DNA of 64,000 nucleotides from an uncultured Bacteroidia bacterium (GTDB taxonomy: Bacteria; Bacteroidota; Bacteroidia; NS11-12g; UBA955), in assembly GCA_943789135.1 (NCBI GenBank), contig CALSSY010000002.1:1-64000 (forward strand), given 5' to 3'. Both the position numbers and the translations under genes were made by a program. The notes under the pieces are model-generated. The model did no database searches, had not been told where the DNA came from, and was given only the letters and a program-made list of their open reading frames with translations. How positions within the stretch are numbered: position 1 is the stretch's first letter; each line of letters begins with the position of its first letter. This document shows, piece by piece, positions 29,060 through 38,595 of the stretch.

Positions 29060-30426
29060 CGCAAGAACCAACGGATTATTTTTAGGGATTGTGCATTGTA
29101 AGGAGGATATTTTTGCCTCAAGTCAAACCAATTTGCTGTTTTTACAACGCTTTTTTGATGGCTAAAAGCTTTAAAGCCGGCCTCACCATGGTAAGCGCCC
29201 GTACCCGAGTTTCCAATTCCACCAAAGGGCAAGTTGGGATCCACCAAATGCATCAGGGTATTATTAACACAACCCCCGCCAAATGATATATTACCTATTA
29301 TTTCTTCTTCGAACTGGGTATCGTTTGTGAATACGTATAAACTAAGTGGGTTGGGATGTTTTTTGATGATGTCGTAAATTTCTTGGGTATTTGAAAAGCT
29401 AAATAGCGGAGAAATTGGACCAAAAATCTCTTCTTGCATCAGCGGATGTTCGCTATCTCCCACTACTATGGTTGGTTCGATTCTTCTTTCTTCTATGAAC
29501 GTCTTTCCTCCAAAAATTACGGTAGCATTTTCTAACAATTTTTGTAGGCGTTTAAAGTGGTGTTCATTAACAATTTGGGTATAATCATTCAATTTTCCAT
29601 CTTTATAATAAAAGCTAATAAGGGTTTCCTTAAGCTGTGAAATAAAGGCGTCTTTAATATCTTCATGAACGATAAAATAATCGGGGGCAACACAAGTTTG
29701 CCCTGCATTAATACCTTTACCTAGTGCTATACGTTGAGCCGCTACTTTGAGGTTTGCCGATTTATCAACGATACACGGACTTTTTCCCCCTAATTCAAGC
29801 ACACATGGAATCAGATGCTCGGCTGCCGACTTAGCAATAATTTTACCTACGGCCGTTGAGCCGGTGAAGAAAATCAAATTAGGCAGATAGCCGTTTATGG
29901 CTTCCGGGACGATTGTATGACCTTCTCCTTCAACAAGTGCAATAAATGCAGGATCGAACGTATCCTGAATTAGTTGGGCAAGAATTTTAGATGTATTGGG
30001 GGTTAGTTCCGAGGGTTTTAATAAGGCGGTATTTCCGGCAGCAATGGCGGCAATTAAAGGTGCAATTAACAGTTGGAACGGATAGTTCCAAGGGGCAATT
30101 ATTAATACTTTTCCGTAGGGTTGCGCATAGATTTTTGCACTCGAAGGGAATAAGGAAAGTCCAGTTCTAACTCTTTGGGGTCGGTTCCAGCTATCAATGT
30201 GTTTTAGGGTATGGCTGATTTCCTGATAAATAAAACCAATTTCACTGGAATAGGCTTCAAAATCAGACTTTTGCATATCGGCATAAAGTGCTTCGATAAT
30301 TTCAGATTCTCTCCTTTTTATGGCATCACGTAGTTGATGGAGTGCTTTTTTTCTTGCGGAAATTGCGGTGTTTTCGCTTACGGAAAGATAGTTTTCCTGA
30401 CTCAGCCTTAGTTGTTGGAAATCCAT
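29056..30426 (-). CDS. Aldehyde dehydrogenase, class 3-like
   Basis: NAD(P)-dependent oxidation of aldehydes to acids; 456 residues, the short length of class 3 (fatty-aldehyde type) enzymes. Seen: IIAPWNYPFQLLIAPLIAA (N-terminal cofactor region), KPSELTPNTS, FFTGSTAVGK, the catalytic Glu in LELGGKSP, the catalytic Cys in NAGQTCVAPDY, and EEIFGPISP. The C-terminus IIRWFLR is basic and amphipathic, which in some class 3 enzymes mediates membrane contact; that is inference. The GreA-like gene is four bases upstream on the same strand. A role in fatty or aromatic aldehyde detoxification is plausible; the substrate is unknown. Confidence 0.93.
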   Translation of the reverse strand: MDFQQLRLSQENYLSVSENTAISARKKALHQLRDAIKRRESEIIEALYADMQKSDFEAYSSEIGFIYQEISHTLKHIDSWNRPQRVRTGLSLFPSSAKIYAQPYGKVLIIAPWNYPFQLLIAPLIAAIAAGNTALLKPSELTPNTSKILAQLIQDTFDPAFIALVEGEGHTIVPEAINGYLPNLIFFTGSTAVGKIIAKSAAEHLIPCVLELGGKSPCIVDKSANLKVAAQRIALGKGINAGQTCVAPDYFIVHEDIKDAFISQLKETLISFYYKDGKLNDYTQIVNEHHFKRLQKLLENATVIFGGKTFIEERRIEPTIVVGDSEHPLMQEEIFGPISPLFSFSNTQEIYDIIKKHPNPLSLYVFTNDTQFEEEIIGNISFGGGCVNNTLMHLVDPNLPFGGIGNSGTGAYHGEAGFKAFSHQKSVVKTANWFDLRQKYPPYNAQSLKIIRWFLR

Positions 30427-30429
30427 AGT

Positions 30430-30882
30430 CTAGTAACAATTTAGGATCAGAATGGATTTGCCGTTCCAGTTAAACTCTTGTTGTGGACGTTTTCCTAATA
30501 GTGCGGCCCCTAATGGCGACGCGGTAGAAATTGCCCGTATTTCTAAATTATCGATGGTCACATTTCCGATGGCCGGTCCAATATAAAGGGTATGTGGCTG
30601 ATGATTGATGCTGATTTCGGCTATGCTTCCCACAACAATTTGATCGTTATCTTGTGAAACTGCAAATAGGGATAATGAGCTTTGAAGTATGCTGCGTTGT
30701 GATTCGAGGCGGTCTAAATCGGCTTGTAACATCTCCCGTGACGTTTCGTACTTATCACCAGCACTGCTTTTTGTTTCTTCTTGCAGGGCTTGTTCCGTTT
30801 GATCAATGGCATCCTGAATACCGCGCAACGATACATTTAATTTTTCCTTGAAAGCTTCAATTATTTCTGTTTTGGAAGGCAT
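30430..30882 (-). CDS. GreA/GreB-like transcript-cleavage-factor family protein
   Basis: 150 residues. The N-terminal coiled-coil stretch (KYETSREMLQADLDRLESQRSI) and a C-terminal FKBP-like Gre domain (IGPAIGNVTIDNLEIRAIST, then SPLGAALLGK) identify the family. The SPLGxALLGK box is the hallmark of the Gre C-terminal domain that docks on RNA polymerase. The acidic coiled-coil tip of true GreA is not obvious, so it may be a non-cleaving relative acting on polymerase. The start is ATG at 30882; an upstream TTG at 30891 lies within the -7 box. It precedes the aldehyde dehydrogenase gene in the same transcript. Confidence 0.8.
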   Translation of the reverse strand: MPSKTEIIEAFKEKLNVSLRGIQDAIDQTEQALQEETKSSAGDKYETSREMLQADLDRLESQRSILQSSLSLFAVSQDNDQIVVGSIAEISINHQPHTLYIGPAIGNVTIDNLEIRAISTASPLGAALLGKRPQQEFNWNGKSILILNCY

Positions 30883-30888
30883 TGGGGT

Positions 30889-30896
30889 CAAAAATA
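30889..30896 (-). promoter_or_regulatory. -7 box of Gre-like/aldehyde dehydrogenase promoter
   Basis: TATTTTTG on the minus strand, six bases before the ATG at 30882, predicting a leaderless or nearly leaderless mRNA. The 31100 side of this divergent region (30897-31134) shows AT-rich sequence with no gene. Confidence 0.55.
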
Positions 30897-31134
30897 CGCC
30901 TGTCTGATGAATTATAGAACGTGATACCGAAATGATGAAGAACTTCTTTCAAAAAGAAAAATATAAAGCGACCAATTTAAAAGTAATAAGTGCTTTTTTA
31001 AGTGAATAAAGTTGAAACTAGCTTATCAGAACTCACTCAATTATTGGCATTCTTTCTTAAAGGTATTATGTTGTTAATAGGACTATTGAACGTTCAAATT
31101 CATCGATTTTTAAAACGCTCTTGAACTTTGATTG

Positions 31135-31142
31135 TACCTTTG
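31135..31142 (+). promoter_or_regulatory. -7 box of ribBA promoter
   Basis: TACCTTTG followed by TAAT and the ribBA ATG, a four-base gap that predicts a leaderless mRNA. The same TAATATG junction recurs at the ybjN-like gene. No clear -33 element. Confidence 0.65.
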
Positions 31143-31146
31143 TAAT

Positions 31147-32376
31147 ATGAATTCAGACACGAGCATTCGTTTTGATAGAATTGAAGATGCTATTGAGGAT
31201 ATAAAACAGGGTAAAGTTGTTATTGTGGTTGACGATGAAGATCGCGAGAATGAAGGCGATTTTTTAACGGCTGCCCGAAATATGACACCTGAGTTGGTCA
31301 ATTTTATGGCCAAAGAAGGACGTGGTCTGATATGTGTGCCATTAACTGAAGAGCGTTGTGATGAATTGGGTTTGGAAATGATGGTTGGTAAAAACACAGC
31401 TACCCATGAAACAGCTTTTACCGTTTCGGTAGATCTTTTGGGATACGGTTGCACAACGGGTATTTCAGCTCAAGATCGTTCAAAAACGATAATGGCTTTG
31501 ATTGACCCGAATGTTAAAAACGAAGAGCTCGGTAGGCCTGGGCATATTTTCCCACTAAAAGCTAAAGCCGAGGGTGTGCTGCGTAGAGCAGGACATACGG
31601 AAGCTGCAATTGATTTGGCTCGCATGGCTGGTTTCGAGCCAGCAGGTTGTATTGTTGAGATTCTAAATGAAGACGGAACAATGGCTCGATTGCCTGACTT
31701 GGTTAAAGTTGCCGAGAAGTTTAAGTTGCGCATTATCAGCATCGAACAATTGATTAAATATAGGTTAGAACATGAGTCTTTAATAAAAAGAGAAATATCT
31801 GTGCAAATGCCTACCGACCAAGGCGATTTTGATTTGGTGGCATTTAAACAAAAGGATACGGACCAAGAACACGTGGCATTGATAAAAGGAACCTGGACAG
31901 AGGATGAATCTGTTTTGGTTCGGGTGCATTCAAGTTGTTTAACAGGCGATGTTTTTGGTTCTTGCAGGTGCGATTGTGGCGAACAATTGGAAAAGGCTAT
32001 GAAACTAATCGAAAAAGAGGGTAAAGGTGTTATAGTTTACATGAACCAAGAAGGAAGAGGAATAGGCTTGTTAAATAAATTAAAGGCCTACAAGTTACAA
32101 GAGCAGGGTATGGATACGGTGGAAGCCAATCTACAACTTGGTTTTGGGATGGACGATAGGGATTACGGTGTAGGCGCTCAAATTCTAAGAGATTTAGGCG
32201 TGCGGAAAATGAGATTGATGAGTAATAATCCTCGCAAACGCACCGGCTTAATTGGTTACGGTCTTGAGATTGTAGAAAATGTGCCCTTATTGGTTGAACC
32301 CAACCCTCATAATGCGAAATATTTGAATACCAAACGTGAAAAAATGGGTCATACCCTAAACGAACAATCTAAATAA
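31147..32376 (+). CDS. ribBA: Bifunctional DHBP synthase / GTP cyclohydrolase II (riboflavin synthesis)
   Basis: Makes both starting units of riboflavin: 3,4-dihydroxy-2-butanone 4-phosphate from ribulose 5-phosphate, and the pyrimidine from GTP. 409 residues. RibB half: [13 protein letters not shown] (metal and substrate loop), [18 protein letters not shown]. RibA half: [12 protein letters not shown], the zinc cluster [18 protein letters not shown], and NNPRKRTGL. Both active sites look intact. It starts at 31147, four bases after a -7 box. A flavin reductase-like gene follows after three bases, so flavin supply and flavin use are coupled in one transcript. No FMN riboswitch is visible; the transcript seems to lack a leader. 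Confidence 0.97.
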   Translation: MNSDTSIRFDRIEDAIEDIKQGKVVIVVDDEDRENEGDFLTAARNMTPELVNFMAKEGRGLICVPLTEERCDELGLEMMVGKNTATHETAFTVSVDLLGYGCTTGISAQDRSKTIMALIDPNVKNEELGRPGHIFPLKAKAEGVLRRAGHTEAAIDLARMAGFEPAGCIVEILNEDGTMARLPDLVKVAEKFKLRIISIEQLIKYRLEHESLIKREISVQMPTDQGDFDLVAFKQKDTDQEHVALIKGTWTEDESVLVRVHSSCLTGDVFGSCRCDCGEQLEKAMKLIEKEGKGVIVYMNQEGRGIGLLNKLKAYKLQEQGMDTVEANLQLGFGMDDRDYGVGAQILRDLGVRKMRLMSNNPRKRTGLIGYGLEIVENVPLLVEPNPHNAKYLNTKREKMGHTLNEQSK

Positions 32377-32379
32377 GCT

Positions 32380-33228
32380 ATGTTAGTAATTGATCCTAAA
32401 GAACTACCAATACCCCAATTACACCAATATTTAATTGGTAGTGTGGGACCAAGACCTATATGTTTTGCTAGTACTGTAGATGCCAATGGTGTTCCCAATT
32501 TAGCCCCATTTAGTTTTTTCAATGTTTTTAGCGCAAACCCGCCGATTTTAGTATTTGCACCAAACAATAGCGGTCGAACTGGTCAACCTAAGCATACATT
32601 ATTGAATGTAAAAGAGGTTCCAGAAGTAGTAATCAATGTAGTTACTGAGTCGATGGTGGAACAAATGAATGTGGCTGCTGCTCCTTGGGATAAAGGAGTT
32701 AGTGAATTTGAAAAAGCTGGATTTACACCTGTTCAATCGGACCTTGTTAAGCCCTTTAGAGTTGCGGAAAGTCCGTCTCAAATAGAGTGTAAAGTTATAG
32801 AAATCAAAGAGATGGGAGTTGGTGGTGGTGCGGGCAATTTGGTTATCTGCCAAGTGGTTCGCATTCATATTAAAGACGAAGTCTTGAATGATGAGAATAA
32901 GATCGATCAAAGAAAGATGAAATTAGTAGGTCGCTTGGGTGCGAGTTGGTATTCAAAAACCGACGATGCAGCCTTGTTTGAATTGGCGCAACCTATGTCA
33001 CCTACATTGGGATATGATGGATTGCCTGATTACGTTAGGTTGAGTGATAATTTGAATGGTAATGAAATCGGAAAGCTTGCTTCTTTAGCATCCATGCCAG
33101 ATGAAATTACTTTAAATGACGTAAGTAAGGAGCGAAATTTGGGTGATGAGTGGAGTCAGATTAAATCGTATTTGAATTCAGGGGATTATAACAAAGCCCT
33201 TGCCTTGTTGCAATTATTGCATCAATAG
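32380..33228 (+). CDS. Flavin reductase-like (FMN-binding split barrel) protein
   Basis: 282 residues, family of DIM6/NTAB-type flavoproteins. The split-barrel FMN domain is seen at residues about 15-200: PRPICFASTVDANGVPNLAPFSFFNVFSANPPIL is the characteristic run (given here by its positions 24-57 and the key residues PRPI, ST, NLAPFSFF). The C-terminal 80 residues are an extension of unknown role. It should bind FMN and perhaps reduce flavins or act as an oxidoreductase; the partner is unknown. The gene lies three bases after ribBA. Context supports flavin metabolism. Confidence 0.88.
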   Translation: MLVIDPKELPIPQLHQYLIGSVGPRPICFASTVDANGVPNLAPFSFFNVFSANPPILVFAPNNSGRTGQPKHTLLNVKEVPEVVINVVTESMVEQMNVAAAPWDKGVSEFEKAGFTPVQSDLVKPFRVAESPSQIECKVIEIKEMGVGGGAGNLVICQVVRIHIKDEVLNDENKIDQRKMKLVGRLGASWYSKTDDAALFELAQPMSPTLGYDGLPDYVRLSDNLNGNEIGKLASLASMPDEITLNDVSKERNLGDEWSQIKSYLNSGDYNKALALLQLLHQ

Positions 33229-33261
33229 GCATTAGATTTCTACAGTTAACGGCGATAGTTG

Positions 33262-33269
33262 TATCTTTG
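33262..33269 (+). promoter_or_regulatory. -7 box of yqeY-type gene promoter
   Basis: TATCTTTG five bases before the ATG at 33275; predicts a leaderless transcript carrying the YqeY gene and gltX. Confidence 0.6.
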
Positions 33270-33274
33270 CGGTT

Positions 33275-33724
33275 ATGACTTTGGCAGAACAAATTAATGA
33301 AGGCATCAAAGAGGCAATGAAAGCCAAAGATGCAGATCGTTTGCGCGCATTGCGTGGTATAAAAAGTGCCTTTATGTTGCTTCAAACATCCGATAAAGCA
33401 TCTAGCTTAAGTGAGGATGATTACATCAAATCATTACAAAAATTAGCAAAACAACGTAAAGATTCATTAGAAGTATACGAGCAACAAGGTCGGGAAGATT
33501 TGGCATCGGTGGAGCGTTCGGAATTACAGATTATCGAGACCTTTTTACCGGCTCAGATGGATGCTTCAGAGGTGAAATCAGTTGTGGCTGGGATTATTTC
33601 CGAAATGGGAGTAAGTGGACCTGCTGCGATGGGTAAGGTTATGCCTGCTGCGATGCAAGCACTTTCTGGTAAAGCCGATGGGAAATTAATTTCTCAATTT
33701 GTTAAAGAATTATTGACTGCATAA
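33275..33724 (+). CDS. GatB/YqeY domain protein
   Basis: 149 residues, entirely the YqeY domain: an N-terminal helical part (LAEQINEGIKEAMKAKDADRLRALRGIKSAF), a central LAKQRKDSLEVYEQQGREDLA helix, and the QIIETFLPAQM box. The C-terminal domain is GPAAMGKVMPAAMQAL ... FVKELL. Related to the tail domain of the GatB amidotransferase that contacts tRNA; free-standing YqeY proteins have no firmly established function. It sits two bases before gltX, consistent with a tRNA-linked role. Confidence 0.93.
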   Translation: MTLAEQINEGIKEAMKAKDADRLRALRGIKSAFMLLQTSDKASSLSEDDYIKSLQKLAKQRKDSLEVYEQQGREDLASVERSELQIIETFLPAQMDASEVKSVVAGIISEMGVSGPAAMGKVMPAAMQALSGKADGKLISQFVKELLTA

Positions 33725-33726
33725 TT

Positions 33727-35265
33727 ATGAGTAGACCTGTTCGCGTGCGTTTTGCACCAAGTCCTACAGGACCTTTACATATCGGAGGGGTTCGTACGGC
33801 ACTATACAATTATTTATTTGCCCGGAAACATAAGGGAACGTTTATCCTTCGCTTGGAAGACACCGATCAAACACGTTTCGTGCCCGGAGCAGAAGCTTAC
33901 ATAAAAGAAAGTTTGGCTTGGTTAGGTATAGAAATTGATGAAGGACCGGATCAGTCAGGTCCGCACGCACCTTACCGTCAAAGTGAGCGCAAGCCTATGT
34001 ATCGTCAATACGCGGAGCAACTAATTGAGAACGGTTTGGCCTATTATGCATTTGATACGGCAGAAGAGTTAGATGAAATGCGGAAGCGTTTGGAAGCAAG
34101 TAATATGCAGCCAGCTTACGACGCCGTAAGTCGTATGAGTATGAAAAATTCGCTTACGCTTTCAGCGGATGAGGTAAAGGAACGTTTGGATAGAGGTGAT
34201 AATTATGTAATCCGAATCAAACTTCCACGCAAAGAAGAAGTGCGTTTTCATGATATTATCCGTGGATGGGTTGTTGTAAGTACCAATCAAATGGACGATA
34301 AAGTGCTACTAAAAGGTGACGGTATGCCCACTTACCATCTTGCCAATGTGGTAGACGATTATGTTATGGGAATCAGTCATGTTATTCGAGGAGAAGAATG
34401 GCTACCGAGCGCCCCCTTGCATGTTATGTTGTATCGATTCTTAGGATGGGAAGACGTAATGCCTGAATTTGCACATTTACCTTTGCTGTTAAAGCCTGAG
34501 GGAAATGGTAAATTAAGTAAAAGAGATGGTGATCGATTGGGCTTTCCGGTATTCCCATTGAAATGGACGGATCTTAAAACAGAGGAAGTCAGTTCAGGTT
34601 ACCGAGAATCCGGCTATTTTCCAGAGGCAGTAGTAAATATGTTAGCACTTTTGGGTTGGCATCCTAGCGATAACAGGGAACATTTTACATTGGAAGAATT
34701 AATTGATGTGTTTACATTAGAGCGCGTTAGTAAAAGCGGTGCAAAGTTCGATGTACAAAAAGCATATTGGTTCAACCAACAATATTTACAGCGTAAACCC
34801 TTGTCAGAAGTGTACGAATCTGTGAAACATATCATAGATGAAAAAGGCTATGACGTTTGTCAAGAATACGTAGAGGGAGTTATTGGTATGATGCGTGAAA
34901 AAGTCCAATTTGCCAAGGATACCATTTTGGAGGGTACGTATTTCTTTGAGGAACCAACGGAATACGACCAAACGGTTATACAAAAGAAATGGACAGCAGA
35001 AACCAATGGAATCATCAATAAATTAGCCGATACATTCGGTCAACTCTCGGAAGATGCGGATGCTGAGCTGTATGAGACTACCTACAAAACATTCTGTGAA
35101 TCAGAAGGAATTAAGCCAGGATCTTTATTGCAACCGTTGCGTGTTGTGGTTTCCGGTGAAGGGGTTGGAGCTCCTATTTGGGAGATGATTGCTCACATCG
35201 GTCGGGATTACGTCATAGACCGTATGCGTAAGGCCACAACAAAAATTTCATTTTCAATTGCCTAA
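33727..35265 (+). CDS. gltX: Glutamyl-tRNA synthetase
   Basis: Charges tRNA-Glu. 512 residues. HIGH-type motif APSPTGPLHIGGVRTA at residues about 9-24; the KMSKS equivalent is KLSKRDG; GEEWLPSAPLH lies between. The helical anticodon-binding half follows. Since no glnS is seen here and Bacteroidota often have one, I cannot say whether this copy also charges tRNA-Gln. It probably shares a transcript with the YqeY gene upstream. Confidence 0.97.
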   Translation: MSRPVRVRFAPSPTGPLHIGGVRTALYNYLFARKHKGTFILRLEDTDQTRFVPGAEAYIKESLAWLGIEIDEGPDQSGPHAPYRQSERKPMYRQYAEQLIENGLAYYAFDTAEELDEMRKRLEASNMQPAYDAVSRMSMKNSLTLSADEVKERLDRGDNYVIRIKLPRKEEVRFHDIIRGWVVVSTNQMDDKVLLKGDGMPTYHLANVVDDYVMGISHVIRGEEWLPSAPLHVMLYRFLGWEDVMPEFAHLPLLLKPEGNGKLSKRDGDRLGFPVFPLKWTDLKTEEVSSGYRESGYFPEAVVNMLALLGWHPSDNREHFTLEELIDVFTLERVSKSGAKFDVQKAYWFNQQYLQRKPLSEVYESVKHIIDEKGYDVCQEYVEGVIGMMREKVQFAKDTILEGTYFFEEPTEYDQTVIQKKWTAETNGIINKLADTFGQLSEDADAELYETTYKTFCESEGIKPGSLLQPLRVVVSGEGVGAPIWEMIAHIGRDYVIDRMRKATTKISFSIA

Positions 35266-35312
35266 TCAAAACCGTATTTTCGCCTTTCATTAAAATTTGA
35301 AATATATACAAC

Positions 35313-38300
35313 ATGCGTTCTTTATCTAAGTTGAATGTAATTATAGGATGGCTGATGTTTTTGGTTGCCCTCGTGGTTTATACCTTAACATTGGAGCCTT
35401 CAGTGAGTCTTTGGGATTGCGGAGAATTTGCCTCTGCAGCTTATCGTTTACAAGTAGTTCACCCTCCAGGTGCCCCGTTCTTTTTGATGGTGGGCAGGAT
35501 GTTTTCGTTGTTAGCGGCTTCACCCGAAACGGTAGGATTTTGGATTAATATGTTATCTGCTGTTTCATCGGCAGGTGCAGTAATGTTCACCTATTGGATT
35601 ACGGTAATGTTTGCTGAGAAGTTGGTAGATCAAGAATCTGATAACCGCAACTTACTCATTTTTGGAGCTGGAATTGTGGCGGCATTGACCAACACATTCA
35701 TCGATACCTTCTGGTTCAGTGCTGTTGAAGCGGAGGTATATGCGATGAGCTCTTTCTTTACAAGTTTGACCTTCTGGGCTTTGTTGAAATGGTATAACTT
35801 AGAGGATAATAAATTCACCGATCGTTGGTTGGTATTCATAGCGTTTATGATTGGTCTTGCACTAGGAACCCACATGTTGAACTTACTTGTGATTCCTGCA
35901 GTTGGACTGGCCTATTATTTCAAGAAATTTACGGTTACGCGAAACGGTGTTATATATGCACTTGGTGGTTCTGCTTTGGCCCTTGCCGTTGTAATGAAGG
36001 TTATTTATCCGGGCATTCCATGGTTATTGGCACGCTTAGACCGCATGTTTGTTAATGGATTTGGACTTCCATTTTACTCAGGTGCAATTGCTGCAATCGT
36101 TTTGGTATATGCTGCGGTTGCGTATTTGGTGAACCGTTTTCAGCGTGAAGGCAAGTACAATTTGAACTTGATATTCATGTGCATTGGTTTTGTGATTTTT
36201 GGTTATTCGTCTTACGCAATGGTAATTATTCGTAGTATGGCAAATCCTGCTATCGATATGAATAATCCTGAAGATCCATACAAGTTCTACGGTTACATAA
36301 CTCGTGAACAATATGGAGACAGACCCTTGGCTTATGGTCCGTATTTCAATGCACCTCAAACCGATTACAAGATTAAAGGAACACGTTATTATAAAGCTTC
36401 TGAAAAATATGAAAAAGGCGGAGATATCTACGAACCAGTTCATGGTCCAGTAGACATCGATGGCGATGGTATTTCCGAAGATTACAATACGTTATTCCCT
36501 AGAATGGGTAAGAGTAATAAGCCGAATGACGCAAGAGGATTCCGCAGTTATGGAGGAATGCAAGCGGTTCAAGACGAAATTGACCAGTTGACTCAAATGA
36601 GCCAACAGAAACAATTGACGCCTGAAGAGAGAAATCGTCTGAATTATTTGAATTATCAAATTCCTTCGTTTGGAAATAACCTGACCTACTTCTTTAACTA
36701 TCAAATCCGTTACATGTACTTGCGTTATTTCATGTGGAACTTTGTAGGTAGATTCAATGACCAACAAGCCGTTTCTGGGAATACCAAGTTAGATGGAAAC
36801 TGGTATAGTGGTATTCCGTTTGTCGATAAGTTTGTGGTAGGAAATGTTGATGAAATGCCTCAATACTATCAAAATCAAAAGGCTAAGAACAAGTACTATT
36901 TCTTGCCCTTGATTTTAGGATTATTGGGCTTGGTTTTACAATACGGCAAGAACAAAAAGGACTTCTGGCTTATAATGACCATGTTTGTCTTTACGGGACT
37001 CTTGATTATCGTGTATACCAATCAGCCTCCTTATGAACCTCGAGAGCGTGATTATGCAGTAGTTGGGTCATTCCAGATATTCTGTATTTGGATTGGTTTA
37101 GGGGTGATTTCATTGGTTGATATCCTCAAAAAATATTTAGGGAAGAATGCGGCAATTATTAGTGTAGCCGCGAGTGTATTGTTGGTTCCTGTTAATATGG
37201 CAGCTGAAAACTGGGACGATCACGATCGTTCAGGTCGTTATATCGGAATCGATATGGCGAAAAATTTCCTTGAAACCTTAGAACCGAACGCGGTACTATT
37301 CTGTAATGGAGATAACGATACGTATCCTTTGTGGTATGCCCAAAACGTAGAAGGCATACGCACAGACGTTCGTATTATCAACCAGTCTCTTTTACCAACG
37401 GAATGGTACAGTATGGTTTTATTGGATACGGTGTATAAATCAACGCCACTACCATTGACCATAACAAAAGAGGATTTACAAACCGGAAGTTTTGAATATG
37501 GAATTCCAGTGAATAAGCAGATGTACAAAACATCGCGTAAGGTTGAAGATGTAATTGCAGAATTGCGTAAAGCACGTTTGGCTAATAACGGTGAAACGGG
37601 TAATGTTACTTGGAATGCATCTAAAATGCACGTTCCAGTGGATAAGGAAGCTGCATTGAAATCGGGAATTGTACACCCAACCTATGCGTCATTAATTGCG
37701 GATTCTATTGAAATTAATGTTGGATCTGAGTATTTCACCAAAGGTGATTTGGTTATGTATGACTTGGTATCTACAATGATAAAAGAAGGTTGGAAACGCC
37801 CAATCTACTTTACTTCTGTTTCGGGATATGATTTTGCAGGTTTAAACGATTACTTACAATTAGAAGGTTTGGTTTACAAATTTGTACCAATTAAAGGTGG
37901 TTCAAGAAGTCGCCAACCGAATCGTGTGGATCAGTATAAGTTGTATAGCAACATAGTGAAAAACTACAGGTATTACGGAATGAAGGAAAAGAAGAATTTC
38001 TTCTTGGATGATAAAGCCTCTTATGTTCCAAACGATTTACAACAAATGGGTCTATTACTGGCTTCTTTCTACAACCAAAAAGTGAGTGTTTTAGAACAAA
38101 CCACAAAGGAATTAGAAAGCGGTAGAGATTTATCGAATGTAGCGAGTCCAGAGGAAGGATTTGCAAATGCAATGGATTTCTATACCCACTACAAAGATTC
38201 AGTTGCGGTTTACAAAGCCCGTGGAGTTGAAGTTTTAACACACATAATGACCGAGATACCAGAATCGGTTATGCCAATGCGTCGTGAATACAGATTGGAT

Positions 38301-38552
38301 TATGGTGTTACCTTATTGAATTTAGGAGACGAAAAACAGGCAGAAAAAGTGCTTACTGAGAGCATTAAGGAGAATGTTGACTATTATAAGTTCTTCAGTC
38401 AAGATGCTGATAATGGTAGCATGTTTGCCGAGAGAGAAGTCTATGTATCTCAGGATTTGATTAGACGAACCATTAAATCGGTTGAGCAAGCCGGTCGCAA
38501 AGATTGGGCTCAGAAATTCCGAAATATGGCTCAAGTGGCAGGTAGATTCTAA
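35313..38552 (+). CDS. Large DUF2723 membrane protein (TMEM260-like glycosyltransferase fold)
   Basis: 1079 residues. The N-terminus has the DUF2723 signature TLEPSVSLWDCGEFASAAYR, with acidic residues in the first periplasmic loop as in GT-C mannosyltransferases, and PPGAPFFLMVGRMFSL. About ten membrane helices fall within residues 1-300 and 530-640. The PPYEPRERDYAVVGS segment precedes a large soluble C-terminal domain (about 660-1079), in which FCNGDNDTYPLWYAQ is conserved. The animal relative TMEM260 transfers O-mannose, so a protein O-glycosylation role is inferred; Bacteroidota do O-glycosylate exported proteins. Donor and targets are unknown. It ends before a clear terminator. Confidence 0.88.
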   Translation: MRSLSKLNVIIGWLMFLVALVVYTLTLEPSVSLWDCGEFASAAYRLQVVHPPGAPFFLMVGRMFSLLAASPETVGFWINMLSAVSSAGAVMFTYWITVMFAEKLVDQESDNRNLLIFGAGIVAALTNTFIDTFWFSAVEAEVYAMSSFFTSLTFWALLKWYNLEDNKFTDRWLVFIAFMIGLALGTHMLNLLVIPAVGLAYYFKKFTVTRNGVIYALGGSALALAVVMKVIYPGIPWLLARLDRMFVNGFGLPFYSGAIAAIVLVYAAVAYLVNRFQREGKYNLNLIFMCIGFVIFGYSSYAMVIIRSMANPAIDMNNPEDPYKFYGYITREQYGDRPLAYGPYFNAPQTDYKIKGTRYYKASEKYEKGGDIYEPVHGPVDIDGDGISEDYNTLFPRMGKSNKPNDARGFRSYGGMQAVQDEIDQLTQMSQQKQLTPEERNRLNYLNYQIPSFGNNLTYFFNYQIRYMYLRYFMWNFVGRFNDQQAVSGNTKLDGNWYSGIPFVDKFVVGNVDEMPQYYQNQKAKNKYYFLPLILGLLGLVLQYGKNKKDFWLIMTMFVFTGLLIIVYTNQPPYEPRERDYAVVGSFQIFCIWIGLGVISLVDILKKYLGKNAAIISVAASVLLVPVNMAAENWDDHDRSGRYIGIDMAKNFLETLEPNAVLFCNGDNDTYPLWYAQNVEGIRTDVRIINQSLLPTEWYSMVLLDTVYKSTPLPLTITKEDLQTGSFEYGIPVNKQMYKTSRKVEDVIAELRKARLANNGETGNVTWNASKMHVPVDKEAALKSGIVHPTYASLIADSIEINVGSEYFTKGDLVMYDLVSTMIKEGWKRPIYFTSVSGYDFAGLNDYLQLEGLVYKFVPIKGGSRSRQPNRVDQYKLYSNIVKNYRYYGMKEKKNFFLDDKASYVPNDLQQMGLLLASFYNQKVSVLEQTTKELESGRDLSNVASPEEGFANAMDFYTHYKDSVAVYKARGVEVLTHIMTEIPESVMPMRREYRLDYGVTLLNLGDEKQAEKVLTESIKENVDYYKFFSQDADNGSMFAEREVYVSQDLIRRTIKSVEQAGRKDWAQKFRNMAQVAGRF

Positions 38553-38569
38553 ATATTAAGAAAGACAAT

Positions 38570-38595
38570 ATCCCGCCGAAAGGCGGGATTTTTTT
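38570..38595 (+). terminator. Rho-independent terminator between DUF2723 gene and rlmB
   Basis: Stem ATCCCGCC / GGCGGGAT with a GAAA tetraloop, followed by seven T. The T-run ends directly at the ATG of rlmB (38596), so no separate leader or promoter fits between. Either rlmB relies on read-through or the hairpin works as an attenuator. Confidence 0.9.

Noticed and set aside
31022..31134. FMN riboswitch upstream of ribBA
   Set aside because: The -7 box ends four bases before the ATG, leaving no leader for an aptamer, and no conserved RFN pattern was seen.
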